Shown: one piece after another, positions 7,976 through 16,594 of the stretch
Layout of the letters: each line of letters opens with the position of its first letter
Numbering within the stretch: the first letter of the stretch is position 1
NCBI GenBank assembly: GCA_016744475.1
Contig: JADGEH010000006.1
Location: 1 to 64,000, forward strand
Reading direction: 5' to 3'
DNA length: 64,000 bases
Source of the DNA: Thiotrichales bacterium
Lineage (GTDB): Bacteria; Pseudomonadota; Gammaproteobacteria; Beggiatoales; Beggiatoaceae
Position numbers and translations under genes: made by a program
Notes under the pieces: generated by a model
Told to the model about the DNA's origin: nothing
The model's database searches: none
The model's input: the letters and a program-made list of their open reading frames with translations, nothing else

Positions 7976-9040
7976 TTACAGCGAAGCCAACAAAGATTCT
8001 GCTCGTGTGCGCCACTCCGTGTCGCTCACGTCTTCACCTTCTTCCAGACTTTGTAAACGAATTTCACATAAATGCTGCAAAATTGCAGGTTCGCCTTGGC
8101 TGTGTTGCAAAATCCAAGCAGTGTCCGTTTCATTAAAAGCAATGGGAGAACGCTTCAGTAAATCTAAGCTATCTTCTTCAGTGAATTTATCCAATACCAC
8201 TTGATAACCAAATACATTGAAAAAAGGTGAAGGTTTACCTTTTTCTAAAGCCAATTTAGCGGGTGCTTGGCGAGAAGTCAGTAAAAACCCCAGCTTACCT
8301 AATGAATAATTATGTTGAATTGAACGTAATCCCCACCAGAACTCCTGATCTAAATCGCTTGAATCCAATCCATATTCAATATCATCCATTAAAATAATGG
8401 TGGGTTTTTGTAATCCATGATGACTAATCAGTTCTTCAAAAGTAATCAAACTGCAATCAGTAATGCGCGGCAAACCCAATGCTTCCAACAAATGCACTAA
8501 CAGACTGTGCTGCTGGCGCATACGCGCCTCTTTGAAATCCACTAACACCACCTGATGCTGAGATGACACCTCGGTGCGCACTGTGTGTTTCAAATAATGC
8601 AACAGAGAGCTTTTACCACTGCGTCGTTCTCCAGTGATGGCAATATTTTGTAATGGAAAACGCCGCCATAATTTATAAATGCGTTGCAAAGCAATATGCC
8701 GACCGCAGAATTGGCGAGGATCAGTAATAGGCGGCCCTACCACAAAAGGACTCAAAGCCTCATCGGGCAAAAGCTCATCCCCCTGCAAACCCAGCGCGGT
8801 ATTGCCTGAACGCTGGCGATACGCACAGCCTGCCGCCATTAATAGCGCATTACCTTCATCAGGATTCAATTGTAAATGCGGGATACAAGCGCGGATTTTG
8901 TCACAGTCTGGACGTACAATTTCGCCACGTCGCCAACGAATTAAAGTATGACGATGGAAGCCCACACGCCGAGCTAATTCGCTGTTACTCATCCCCATGC
9001 GATCCATGTATTGAACTAATAGCTGTGCAAAAGTACTCAT
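7976..9040 (-). CDS. HTH (XRE-like) protein fused to AAA/STAND-type ATPase
   Basis: 354 aa. Residues 5-60 are a helix-turn-helix (NSELARRVGFHRHTLIRWRRG). A linker leads to a P-loop ATPase: a GPPITDPRQFCGR segment, Walker A GERRSGKSS (about 137-145) and Walker B TIILMDDIEYG. The RHIALQRIYKLWRR helix before the P-loop is typical of AAA ATPases that start with a xGR box. A late TSRQAP segment looks like a sensor-1 region. It may be a regulator whose ATPase senses a ligand or partner. Target and cofactor are unknown. The gene is monocistronic; related P-loop proteins lie at 10790-15495 and 41169-42908. Confidence 0.75.
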   Translation of the reverse strand: MSTFAQLLVQYMDRMGMSNSELARRVGFHRHTLIRWRRGEIVRPDCDKIRACIPHLQLNPDEGNALLMAAGCAYRQRSGNTALGLQGDELLPDEALSPFVVGPPITDPRQFCGRHIALQRIYKLWRRFPLQNIAITGERRSGKSSLLHYLKHTVRTEVSSQHQVVLVDFKEARMRQQHSLLVHLLEALGLPRITDCSLITFEELISHHGLQKPTIILMDDIEYGLDSSDLDQEFWWGLRSIQHNYSLGKLGFLLTSRQAPAKLALEKGKPSPFFNVFGYQVVLDKFTEEDSLDLLKRSPIAFNETDTAWILQHSQGEPAILQHLCEIRLQSLEEGEDVSDTEWRTRAESLLASL

Positions 9041-9052
9041 GTTATTTCCATG

Positions 9053-9146
9053 TTTTAGTTTTTTCTGTTTGGGCGAAATATTTGGCTATTGGCCTGCCAC
9101 CCCTCTTCGCTGAGGTTGAGAGCCCATTTTCGTATAGGCTCTTAGG
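9053..9146. repeat. Degenerate family A element
   Basis: The right end CATTTTCGTATAGGCTCTTAGG is a clear family A terminus (compare 142 and 28977). The left part (TTTTTTCTGTTTGGGCGAAA, GGCTATT) is a decayed version of the element interior. The copy lies between two divergent transcription units. Confidence 0.6.
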
Positions 9147-9219
9147 CTCGGTTGACAGCAGTAAAGCCTAACAACACTATAATCAATCTTAATGCCAATT
9201 ATTATCTGTCACGAAGCGC

Positions 9220-9249
9220 TTGACAATATATTACAGGATGCGCTAGATT
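9220..9249 (+). promoter_or_regulatory. Strong sigma-70 type promoter
   Basis: A perfect -35 box TTGACA (9220-9225), an 18-bp spacer and -10 box TAGATT (9244-9249). It drives rightward transcription into a short ORF and terminator, and may also supply read-through transcription to rtcB. Confidence 0.7.
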
Positions 9250-9294
9250 TCGCCGCCATTCATTCACCCCGTTTTTTATAAGGAGATATTTGCA

Positions 9295-9336
9295 TGTTCA
9301 AGTCCAAACATCGCTCACTCGAGATAGATTTGTAGC
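9295..9336 (+). CDS. Putative 13-residue leader or small peptide
   Basis: The ORF starts with ATG 10 bp after a strong SD (TAAGGAGA) and reads MFKSKHRSLEIDL before TAG. It lies between the promoter at 9220 and the terminator at 9410. After its stop comes a hairpin with arms GGAAGGCT and AGCCTTCC (9356-9382), an arrangement like an attenuator or a small mRNA. No codon run suggests a particular amino acid. The alternative is a non-coding sRNA with a chance ORF. Confidence 0.4.
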
Positions 9337-9408
9337 CTTTTTGAACATGCGTTCAGGAAGGCTCACTACATAGCAGCCTTCCAGCGTCTCTTTATTTTTT
9401 TATCCCCA

Positions 9409-9447
9409 TAAAAAACCCTGGTCGGCAGCCAAGCCACCAGGGTTTTT
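9409..9447 (+). terminator. Rho-independent terminator of short transcript upstream of rtcB
   Basis: Stem AAAAAACCCTGGT / ACCAGGGTTTTTT with a 13-nt loop. Together with the promoter at 9220-9249 it defines a transcript of about 190 nt ending about 110 bp before rtcB. It would act as an attenuator if rtcB has no promoter of its own. Confidence 0.85.
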
Positions 9448-9450
9448 TCG

Positions 9451-9488
9451 TGGGTTCAATAAAAGCGGCAACACGTCTATTGAACCCA
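9451..9488 (+). promoter_or_regulatory. Inverted repeat upstream of rtcB
   Basis: Arms TGGGTTCAATA and TATTGAACCCA are perfectly complementary over 11 bp, enclosing 16 nt. There is no T tract, so it is not a simple terminator. It could be an operator for a dimeric regulator of rtcB, or an mRNA structure that RtcB itself could recognise. I see no sigma-54 promoter, which drives rtcBA in E. coli. Confidence 0.4.
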
Positions 9489-9559
9489 GCACAGCTTAAA
9501 CCCCGGTGATCTGCATCATTTTTTATAATTTTTCATCACGAAAATTTTAGGGGTATTTT

Positions 9560-10756
9560 ATGCCTATTCAATTAACGCTTCATCAAGGTCGTGTCCCCGT
9601 TAAAGTGTACACAGATGAAGTTGAAAGCACGGCTTTGCAGCAATTACAAAACATTGCACAACTGCCTTTTATTCACAGCCATATAGCGGCTATGCCCGAT
9701 GTTCATGCGGGTATTGGAGCCACCGTGGGTTCAGTGATTCCCACCAAAGGCGCTATTATTCCCGCCGCAGTCGGCGTTGATATTGGTTGCGGAATGAATG
9801 CCGTGCGCCTCTCACTCACCGCCAATGATTTGCCGGATTCCATGAAACCAGTACGCACAGCGATTGAGGCTGCGATTCCTGTGGGATTTAATTTACATAA
9901 AGCCCCCAGCGCCAAAAAATCCACCCTCAACAGCTTGCAAACAGGCTTGGATGCCGTGTGGGAAAAACATCCCGCCATCAGCAAAATGATCAAACGTCCT
10001 CAAGAGACCTGGGCTTGTCAGCTAGGTAGCTTAGGCGGCGGTAATCATTTTATTGAAGTGTGTTTAGATGAACATCAAGCAGTCTGGGTCATGCTTCATT
10101 CTGGAAGTCGCGGTATCGGTAACGTGATCGGGCGTTACTTCATTGCCTTGGCGAAAAAAGACATGGAACGTCATGAGATTCATTTACCTCACCGCGACTT
10201 AGCCTATTTACAAGAAGGCACTGATTTTTTTGATGATTACGTTGAAGCCGTGCATTGGGCACAGGATTACGCAATGGAAAATCGTCGAGAAATGATGCGC
10301 TTGTTATTAGAAGCCTTGCGCAAATGTTTTCCACATTTCAGCATTACTAAAGAAGCCATTAATTGTCACCATAACTACGTGGCACAGGAACACCATTTTG
10401 GTGAAAATGTTTATTTGACCCGCAAAGGTGCGATTAGCGCTAAAGAAGGTGAATTAGGCATTATTCCTGGCAGCATGGGCGCGAAATCTTTCATTGTGCA
10501 GGGTTTAGGCGAAGCTGAATCTTTTTGTTCTTGTTCCCACGGGGCTGGGCGGCGCATGAGCCGAACAGCGGCAAAAAAACGTTTCAACCATCGGGATTTA
10601 GAAGAACAGACGCAAGGCGTTGAATGCCGTAAAGACGCAGGCGTGGTCGATGAAATTCCAGGGGCTTACAAAGACATTGATGAAGTCATGCGTCATCAGA
10701 CCGATTTAGTCCAAGTCGTGCATACCTTGAAACAGATTGTCTGCGTAAAAGGCTAA
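9560..10756 (+). CDS. rtcB: RNA-splicing ligase RtcB
   Basis: GTP- and Mn2+-dependent RNA ligase joining 2',3'-cyclic phosphate or 3'-phosphate ends to 5'-OH ends; used in RNA repair. All signature blocks are present: PDVHAGIGATVGS, GVDIGCGMNA (metal-binding Cys), LGSLGGGNHFIE, MLHSGSRGIGN, NCHHNYV, IPGSMGAKSFIVQG and CSHGAGRRMSR (the guanylylated His). The length of 398 aa is normal. No rtcA or rtcR is visible next to it, so it is an orphan. It starts after GGGGTATTTT, with a weak SD. The gene converges on the NACHT gene at 10790. Confidence 0.96.
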   Translation: MPIQLTLHQGRVPVKVYTDEVESTALQQLQNIAQLPFIHSHIAAMPDVHAGIGATVGSVIPTKGAIIPAAVGVDIGCGMNAVRLSLTANDLPDSMKPVRTAIEAAIPVGFNLHKAPSAKKSTLNSLQTGLDAVWEKHPAISKMIKRPQETWACQLGSLGGGNHFIEVCLDEHQAVWVMLHSGSRGIGNVIGRYFIALAKKDMERHEIHLPHRDLAYLQEGTDFFDDYVEAVHWAQDYAMENRREMMRLLLEALRKCFPHFSITKEAINCHHNYVAQEHHFGENVYLTRKGAISAKEGELGIIPGSMGAKSFIVQGLGEAESFCSCSHGAGRRMSRTAAKKRFNHRDLEEQTQGVECRKDAGVVDEIPGAYKDIDEVMRHQTDLVQVVHTLKQIVCVKG

Positions 10757-10797
10757 CCGTAAGATGGGCACGCTATCGCTGTGTCCATCCTACTTTA
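10757..10797. terminator. Hairpin between convergent rtcB and NACHT genes
   Basis: GTAAGATGGGCACG...TGTCCATCCTACTTTAC forms an imperfect stem related to the family F ends (GTAGGATGGG). The TAG stop of the minus-strand NACHT gene lies inside the right arm. No T tract follows on either strand, so its terminator activity is uncertain. Confidence 0.4.
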
Positions 10798-13700
10798 CAC
10801 TCTGCAAAAACACCTCGCACGCCTGTAGCAGCTTGGCTTCTGCGGCGGACTCACTCATGTCTTTTTCCGCTTGATCGGCGGGCCAATCGGCTAACACCGC
10901 TTCCACCAAGGCTTGCGGCGACCACGGGCGGGTTCGTAACGAAGCTAATTGCTGGCGTAAATCCTCGCGGTCGGTGTCGCTTAACGGGGCGGCGGCGCGC
11001 TGCATAAACGCAAAAATCTGCTCATCATCGGCCAGCCAAGCTTGTAACTTCAGCCAAGCCGCACGGGATTGCACGGGCAAAGGCATCCCTTGCGCATCAA
11101 ACAAGCCCAACTCGGCAGGTAAAGGCTCTCCCGGCGGTAAGCCGCGTGCTGACATTAAATCAGGGTTTTCGACTTGTTCTTGAAACCAATCTCTGGCGGC
11201 ATAGGCATAGCCAAAAGGCTCTAGCACTTGAGCAAAGGCTTCCTGCGCTGCCTCACTGCCCTGCGCCAAAGACTGTTCAACTTTGTCTAATGCGGCTTGT
11301 AAGTCGGGTGACAGTGACCGTGACAGTGACTCTGACAGTGACTCTGACAGTGACTCTGACAGTGACAGTGACAGTGACCGTGACAGTGACAGTGACCGTA
11401 ACAGTGACCGTGACAGTGACCGTGACCGTGACCATGACCGTGACCATGACCGTGACCGTGACCGTGACCGTGACCGTGACCGTGACCGTGACAGTGACAG
11501 TGACCGTAACAGTGACCATGACAGTGACAGTGACAGTGACCGTGACAGTGACCGTGACTGTAAAAAAGTTTCAACTTGTTGCTGGGAAAATAAAGCCGCT
11601 GCCTCGCCTAATAACAGCACGGCATACAAATGCAGGGCGCACTGGATTCTGGATAATAAGGCTTGTTGGGGATACAGGCTGAGTAACACTACGGCTTGAC
11701 TAAATTCTGGCTCAGTCGCTTCGCCTTGTAATAGCCACACCTCCACAGGCAATTGCTGAGATACGTCAGCCCATAAATCCCCTTGCGCAGGTAATAAGCC
11801 ATCTAATTCAAAACTACTGCGCGTGATGATGGGCTGGTGTTCTTCATCCTCTGCATAGAGCAAATCAGCTTGTGTGGCACAACGTATCTGTACATAGCCC
11901 AGCAATTCATCCTGCAAAGCTCGCCCTGCAAAAGGCTGCAAAGCATCACTCTCCTCTTGCCAGCCGCTACCATTAATCACTCCCAGCAAAGCATGGGTGC
12001 GGGCTTCTATTTCACCCTCTTCTGTCGCCCAAGAAGCATCATCGGGCGGGTTTAGCCAACGCTGTTGCATACTGCCCCATAAATAATACGGCGCTTCGTC
12101 TGTCTCTTCTAAAATAGGGATATGGTGAGCACGGGTGTTTTCAACCGCCTTTTCTAAGCACTGCCAACGGCTTTCATCATCAGAACAGCTTAATAAGCTG
12201 CGGAAACAGTCTAGGCGGGTCTGCTCTAAATCCGGTAATTGACGTAAGTATTGCCCATAATTTCGTTCAGGATGAATCAAAGCCGTGCCGATCAGAATCG
12301 GCCACCAAGCCCTACGTTCTTCTGACGTAAAGCTGAGTTCTTGTCCGCATAACGCCGCCATTAACACATCCGCTTGTGGAGCTTGTGCCGGATCAAGCCA
12401 GGATAAGACCTCAAAATGCCCTTCGTTATCGGTTTCTGTCGCCCAAATCGCCAATAGCAATAAGCCCACTTCGTCCCAGCCAGGACGGGCTAAATGCGCC
12501 AATAAGTGTTCTTGTAAATAGGTCTGGGTTTTCTCCACACCGCGTGTGACCGTGGCGCGTTTGTATAAAAATTCTGCACACAGATATTCTTGAAAACTTA
12601 AATGGGCAAATTGAATCTCACCTTCAGCAGGGGCGACCAATAAACCCGCAGGATGTAGGAAATATTTCAATAAGGCTTGCGCATCAGAGGCTTGCAAGCT
12701 GACAAAACGTCCGTATTCACTGCTGTTTAATTGGGTGTGTATGTGTGCCAATAATTCGTCTTGTGTCCATATCACCCGGCGTTTGTCGGCATCCTCCCAT
12801 TCTTTAACACTTTCACTGCCGCGTTGCTGACTTTGCCAAGCTAAATAGCCCAAGACTAGGCGGGTTTCTTTTTCAGGCCAATGCGGCATGGGCGTGTCGT
12901 CTAAGGTGGTTTTTCTTTGGCGGTGGCGTTCTTGGCGATGTAAATACAGGTCGATAATGGCTTGATACAAATCCGCCCGACCATGCGGCATTTCATTGCG
13001 GGTGCAATGCACTAAAGCCATTAAAGTGAGAAAAATCGGACGGCGTGCCAGGGTGAGCAAATACGCTCGTCGAGGGTCTTGCAAGGCGGCGAGAAAGCTT
13101 TGAATCCCCGCTTCTTGTTTGGTTTTCCAGTCTTTACGCAAGGCGTACCAAGATTGAATAAAGCGTTGAATTTGTTGCCAATACAAGGGTTGCAAATGGT
13201 GCAAAGCGGGGCGCTGGGTGGGTAATTGTTCATAACCCGCTGGACGGCCTGTGAGCAGCACCCGCCAGCCGCGAGTCTGCGCTTGTCGTGCTAAGTCAAT
13301 AATATGCGCTCGCGTCTTCGCCCCGCCCGCTTCGTCCATGCCGTCAAACAGCAATAACACCGCGTGTTCACGCAGGGCTAAAGCCTGTTTTAAACGCGCC
13401 ACATCTAAGTGCATGTCATCGGCTTCGGCTTGTTCGGCCTGCTGTTGCCACCAGTGATCCAACATAGCGTCTACATCCGCAAACTGATCCGCAGGCGGTA
13501 AGCTGCGCAATATCAGCGGCAAAGCCAGCAGCTTAGGAAAGGCGCTCATGCGCCGCGATAAATCACTGCCCAAGGGAGCGCATAATTCCGTAATAATCGC
13601 TTGCACCAGTGTGGTTTTACCGCTGCCGGGACGACCGGATAAAGCTATAAAATCCCGCTCTGCCAGCAAATCCCATAAGGCTATGCCGCGCGGTTGTTCC

Positions 13701-13915
13701 TCTTTAACCGCATCGGGTTTGCCTATTTTTTCATCGCTGATGTCGTCCTTGGCGGCATACAAGGGCACAAAAATCTGTTGCAAGCTGATGGGGTCGGCTT
13801 CGTCAGCCATTTCCAGCAAGTCCACGCGCTGATAGCGATAATGCAACCAGCGCATAAAATCGCCTCTGGCTTCGCCGCGTTTGTTTTGTTCGTAAATCGA
13901 GTCGGTAGCACTCAT
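10790..13915 (-). CDS. NACHT-family NTPase with Ser-Arg/Ser-Leu low-complexity tract
   Basis: 1041 aa from the ATG at 13915, which overlaps the upstream stop as ATGA; a longer frame to 13993 lies inside the neighbouring gene. The N-terminal ~80 residues contain a [16 protein letters not shown] helix. Walker A is [10 protein letters not shown] (93-102), Walker B is [12 protein letters not shown] (about 200) and the NACHT-type sensor is [24 protein letters not shown] is the C-terminal NACHT winged-helix signature. A long middle region (about 450-780) is followed by a tract of about 83 residues of alternating Ser with Arg/Leu/Trp/Glu (786-869), encoded by a hexanucleotide repeat, and a 170-residue tail rich in Gln/Ala/Leu. 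NACHT proteins of this kind act as immune-type sensors in bacteria. Here the role is inferred from the family and from pairing with a KAP NTPase. Confidence 0.85.
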   Translation of the reverse strand: MSATDSIYEQNKRGEARGDFMRWLHYRYQRVDLLEMADEADPISLQQIFVPLYAAKDDISDEKIGKPDAVKEEQPRGIALWDLLAERDFIALSGRPGSGKTTLVQAIITELCAPLGSDLSRRMSAFPKLLALPLILRSLPPADQFADVDAMLDHWWQQQAEQAEADDMHLDVARLKQALALREHAVLLLFDGMDEAGGAKTRAHIIDLARQAQTRGWRVLLTGRPAGYEQLPTQRPALHHLQPLYWQQIQRFIQSWYALRKDWKTKQEAGIQSFLAALQDPRRAYLLTLARRPIFLTLMALVHCTRNEMPHGRADLYQAIIDLYLHRQERHRQRKTTLDDTPMPHWPEKETRLVLGYLAWQSQQRGSESVKEWEDADKRRVIWTQDELLAHIHTQLNSSEYGRFVSLQASDAQALLKYFLHPAGLLVAPAEGEIQFAHLSFQEYLCAEFLYKRATVTRGVEKTQTYLQEHLLAHLARPGWDEVGLLLLAIWATETDNEGHFEVLSWLDPAQAPQADVLMAALCGQELSFTSEERRAWWPILIGTALIHPERNYGQYLRQLPDLEQTRLDCFRSLLSCSDDESRWQCLEKAVENTRAHHIPILEETDEAPYYLWGSMQQRWLNPPDDASWATEEGEIEARTHALLGVINGSGWQEESDALQPFAGRALQDELLGYVQIRCATQADLLYAEDEEHQPIITRSSFELDGLLPAQGDLWADVSQQLPVEVWLLQGEATEPEFSQAVVLLSLYPQQALLSRIQCALHLYAVLLLGEAAALFSQQQVETFLQSRSLSRSLSLSLSWSLLRSLSLSRSRSRSRSRSRSRSWSRSWSRSRSLSRSLLRSLSLSRSLSLSLSESLSESLSESLSRSLSPDLQAALDKVEQSLAQGSEAAQEAFAQVLEPFGYAYAARDWFQEQVENPDLMSARGLPPGEPLPAELGLFDAQGMPLPVQSRAAWLKLQAWLADDEQIFAFMQRAAAPLSDTDREDLRQQLASLRTRPWSPQALVEAVLADWPADQAEKDMSESAAEAKLLQACEVFLQSVK
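11309..11558. repeat. Hexanucleotide tandem repeat (TGACAG/TGACCG) inside the NACHT gene
   Basis: About 41 copies of TGAC(A/C)G, with TGACTC and TGACCA variants, over 250 bp. The unit length is six, so copy-number change keeps the frame. On the coding minus strand it reads TCA-CGG/TCA-CTG, giving Ser-Arg and Ser-Leu. Four of the other five frames are also open (Val-Thr, Asp-Ser, His-Gly and similar repeats); these are shadows. Confidence 0.95.
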
Positions 13916-15495
13916 GGACGATCTTCCTGGGTGTCGAGATGAATAAAGGCATCGGGTAACACTTGATCCAGCGGCACAATGGCTTTGTACCAAGCAATAA
14001 AGTATTCATCCGAGCGTTTGCGATCTTTGCGTTCATTAAAAAACCGGACGGCATCGGCTAAATCTAAATGACGATGTTTGTCTTGTTCTTCTTGGATTTC
14101 TTTAGGTTTGAGAACATGAGCAAAGGCATTAGAAAAAATTTGAGACAATAAGCGTTGATCATCTGCATCAATATCTTGGGCTAAATCTTTAGGCACCTTT
14201 TGGCTGGTGAGTTCTGCACTCAAGACTTTTAAAGCCCAAGGCTGGTGTTCTAATAAGCGCCATAAAGATTTGTGATACAAGCGCATGTAATGAAATAACA
14301 CAAATTGATGGACTAAAAAACCTGTGGCTTCATCCGATGTTTCGACTCGATTTTTAAGGGGTTCAAATAAATGCCAGGTGGCACACAGGCTGTTGAGAAA
14401 ATTTTTAACCTTGCGGGGATTGGGTTCTAATAAAGCGGCGAGATTTTCATCCACACGGCGACAGTCTGGACGCTGTGTCTGCTGTTCTTCAGAGGCATCG
14501 TCAAACACAGCTTGCAAAGGAATACTATGTTCTTCTAATTGCTGCTTAATAAAGGCTTGAATACGTTGAGTGCGTGGCATGGGCACCGGCATATGGGCTT
14601 GAAATAATTTTTCCAGATATTCTCGATTGTCGTCTTCTGAGCGGTGTTGCCAATGATTTCTTAAGGCTTTTAACACCGCATCGTCATCAATTCCAAATAC
14701 AAATACACAGTGCTTGGTGTTTAAATACAGTTTAATGCCTTCTAATAAACTGATTATCACGCTTTCTTCGCAGCGGTCTAAATCATCAATAAAAATCACT
14801 AAGCGTGCTTGTTTGTGTGTATTTTCTTGTTCATCTTGTTTAATTGTTTTGAGCAAATTCTCCACGACTTCTTCAAACAATAAATGAAAGCGTTGTCCAT
14901 CGCTTAAACTCGGTGTTGTGTCTGCGTCTTTCCAAGCTTGGCTCACGGTCTGTGCCGTGCCGCTGACTAAAGCACCGCGATACAAACCTGTGATATTGGC
15001 TCCTACATCAATGGCTTTTTCCAGCAAAGCCAACGTTGCCATTCCGCCTTGGTGATTGAGGTTTTTAGCTTTCTCAAAAACACTGCTGAATTGTTGCTGA
15101 ATTTCTAGCAATAAGGGCACTAAAGGATTATCCGCATTTTGATGTTGCCAAGGCGAATACCACACACAAAAACTGGCTTTAGCGATGTCGTGTAAATCCC
15201 CCCAATCGCCGCCCAGCGGCTCTACCCGCTGATCGTGTCGCCATTTTTGCCAATCTTTTTCTGCATATTCTTGCTGTACATTGCCCAAAGGCACGGCTTG
15301 GCTAATTGGATGCCCGCCCAGCGTGGCAAAAGCGCGGCGCAAAATGCTGGTTTTACCCGATCCCCATTTGCCGATCACGCCGATGCTAAACGGCGTTGGC
15401 ACTTGCAAAGCCATCTGCGCGACTTGATCGCCACCACGGGCGATGCCTAAATCATCGTCGAGTGTCCAGACATCGTTATGATATTTTTCTTGCAT
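13912..15495 (-). CDS. KAP-family P-loop NTPase
   Basis: 527 aa. The N-terminus has Walker A IGKWGSGKTS (41-50). Walker B is ARLVIFIDDLDRCEES, followed by LLEGIKLYLNTK and VFVFGIDDDAVLKAL; this order is the KAP signature. A basic/acidic C-terminal region (about 330-527) is helical by appearance. The typical KAP internal TM segments are not obvious, so this looks like a soluble member. The stop overlaps the start of the NACHT gene by 4 bp (ATGA), implying translational coupling. KAP NTPases occur in phage-exclusion (PifA-like) and other conflict systems. Start: ATG at 15495, with a weak AATCCTATG upstream context. Function inferred only. Confidence 0.85.
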   Translation of the reverse strand: MQEKYHNDVWTLDDDLGIARGGDQVAQMALQVPTPFSIGVIGKWGSGKTSILRRAFATLGGHPISQAVPLGNVQQEYAEKDWQKWRHDQRVEPLGGDWGDLHDIAKASFCVWYSPWQHQNADNPLVPLLLEIQQQFSSVFEKAKNLNHQGGMATLALLEKAIDVGANITGLYRGALVSGTAQTVSQAWKDADTTPSLSDGQRFHLLFEEVVENLLKTIKQDEQENTHKQARLVIFIDDLDRCEESVIISLLEGIKLYLNTKHCVFVFGIDDDAVLKALRNHWQHRSEDDNREYLEKLFQAHMPVPMPRTQRIQAFIKQQLEEHSIPLQAVFDDASEEQQTQRPDCRRVDENLAALLEPNPRKVKNFLNSLCATWHLFEPLKNRVETSDEATGFLVHQFVLFHYMRLYHKSLWRLLEHQPWALKVLSAELTSQKVPKDLAQDIDADDQRLLSQIFSNAFAHVLKPKEIQEEQDKHRHLDLADAVRFFNERKDRKRSDEYFIAWYKAIVPLDQVLPDAFIHLDTQEDRP

Positions 15496-15582
15496 AGGAT
15501 TCTCATGAGTGTTGAGGGATGACGAGCATCATCTCCAATAGCGGGGATGTGTGGTAAATTTAAAGCCAGAGCTTAGTTTAAC

Positions 15583-15842
15583 TCGTTCCCATGTGTCACA
15601 TTGCCATTCAGTGAAGCCCCAAAGGGGCGTCATTTATATAGCCAGGGGCAACGCCCCTGGATGAGTTGTGATAAACATTAAGCCCTGAAAGGGCGAAATA
15701 ACGTCTTTATTTATTTCGCCCTTTCAGGGCTTAATCTATTCGATATTTATTGTCCCAGGGCGTTGCCCTGGGCTATATAGATCACGCCCCGTTGGGGCTA
15801 AAATGCATCACTGAATGGCAGTGATGTGTTACATGAGAACAA
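15583..15842. repeat. Family D compound palindromic element, copy 1
   Basis: Nested inverted repeats. The outer arms are CATTCAGTGA and TCACTGAATG. Next are GCCCCAAAGGGGC and GCCCCGTTGGGGC stem-loops, then CCAGGGGCAACGCCCCTGG and CCAGGGCGTTGCCCTGG stem-loops. The centre is AAGCCCTGAAAGGGCGAAAT paired with its complement across 15680-15734. The entire segment could fold as one cruciform. Related copies are at 48268-48460 and 55818-56180. Confidence 0.85.
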
Positions 15843-15880
15843 GGTAAAGACAGCGCTTAGTTGACTGACTAACCCGCTGG

Positions 15881-16059
15881 CTAGTGCTTTGTCAATTCTA
15901 AGAATTAGGTGGTCAAATTTCACCACGGAGGCGCGGAGGTGACACGGAGGACACAGAGGTGAGTTAAATTAAAAGTCTTTCTCCGTGCGCTCTGTGCCTT
16001 CTCCGTGTCTCCGTGGTAAAAAATGCAACCCTAAATAAGTAGGCTTGACGAAGCACTAG
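15881..16059. repeat. MITE-like element with TAGTGCTTTGTCAA ends
   Basis: Terminal inverted repeats CTAGTGCTTTGTCAA and TTGACGAAGCACTAG (one mismatch). Inside is a second imperfect palindrome of ACCACGGAGGCGCGGAGG type against CTCCGTGTCTCCGTGGT. This CACGGAG/CTCCGTG core is a familiar intergenic repeat in many bacterial genomes. No coding capacity. Confidence 0.7.
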
Positions 16060-16094
16060 GCCATAAGATTCATTATTTTATCAAGGAGCTTTAT

Positions 16095-16397
16095 ATGCGA
16101 CATATTGTTTTGTGTTTGATGTTAGGTGGGGTTGTTGCGCCCGTGTGGGCTGATGAAGTGGATATTGAGAATGGCAAAAATTTGCATAACACTCATTGTA
16201 ATGCCTGCCATCAATCCATGTCTGAAGGCGATCCCAACCAGTTGTACACCCGCGAAAACCGCCGTGTGACGAATGCGGGTCAGCTGCAAAACCAGGTGCA
16301 ACGATGCAGCTTAAATTTACGTTTGGAGTGGTTTGATACCGAGATTAATGATGTCTCTGCTTATCTGAATCAGCAGTTTTATCATTTCAAACCCTAA
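16095..16397 (+). CDS. Small exported monoheme cytochrome c
   Basis: 100 aa with a Sec signal peptide (1-19, VAPVWAD) and one heme site CNACH (35-39). After the heme there is no evident methionine sixth ligand in the usual position; candidates are M42 or a His. A third cysteine in the NQVQRCSLN segment is unusual for this size. The pattern NGKNLHNTHCNACH with a C-terminal INDVSAYLNQQFY helix fits class I cytochromes. The SD is AAGGAG. It stands alone and may accept electrons from sulfur oxidation enzymes; the partner is unknown. Confidence 0.85.
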   Translation: MRHIVLCLMLGGVVAPVWADEVDIENGKNLHNTHCNACHQSMSEGDPNQLYTRENRRVTNAGQLQNQVQRCSLNLRLEWFDTEINDVSAYLNQQFYHFKP

Positions 16398-16430
16398 CGC
16401 AAACAAGTCTATAGGAAAACATCAGTGGTT

Positions 16431-16594
16431 AAGAGCCTATACGAAAACAGGATAATCGGCTGCAAACCCGCTCTTTTGGCCCAGTTTTCCGCTTTTTATC
16501 AACAAATAGCCCGCTATTCGCCTTAAAAAACCGAAAAACCTGCCTCAAAATGGCGAATTTTCGCTTCGATTCCCCATCTTCGTATAGGCTCTAA
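16431..16594. repeat. Family A miniature element, full-length copy
   Basis: Ends AAGAGCCTATACGAAAAC and ATCTTCGTATAGGCTCTAA. The interior is the reverse complement of the 28812 copy. A family B end remnant (CAAGTCTATAGG) lies just to the left at 16404, and family C abuts the right end with 2 bp shared. Confidence 0.9.

Noticed and set aside
9451..9488. tRNA-like GGGTTCAA motif
   Set aside because: It is one arm of a perfect inverted repeat. No acceptor stem, anticodon loop or CCA-type end can be drawn.
11146..11699. Long ORFs reading Val-Thr, Asp-Ser and His-Gly repeats across the hexanucleotide tract
   Set aside because: They arise because the 6-bp unit has no stop in most frames. They lack SDs and non-repetitive coding signals, and the tract belongs to the NACHT gene.
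13916..13993. N-terminal extension of the NACHT protein
   Set aside because: It overlaps the KAP gene coding region. The ATGA at 13912-13915 is a standard coupled start.
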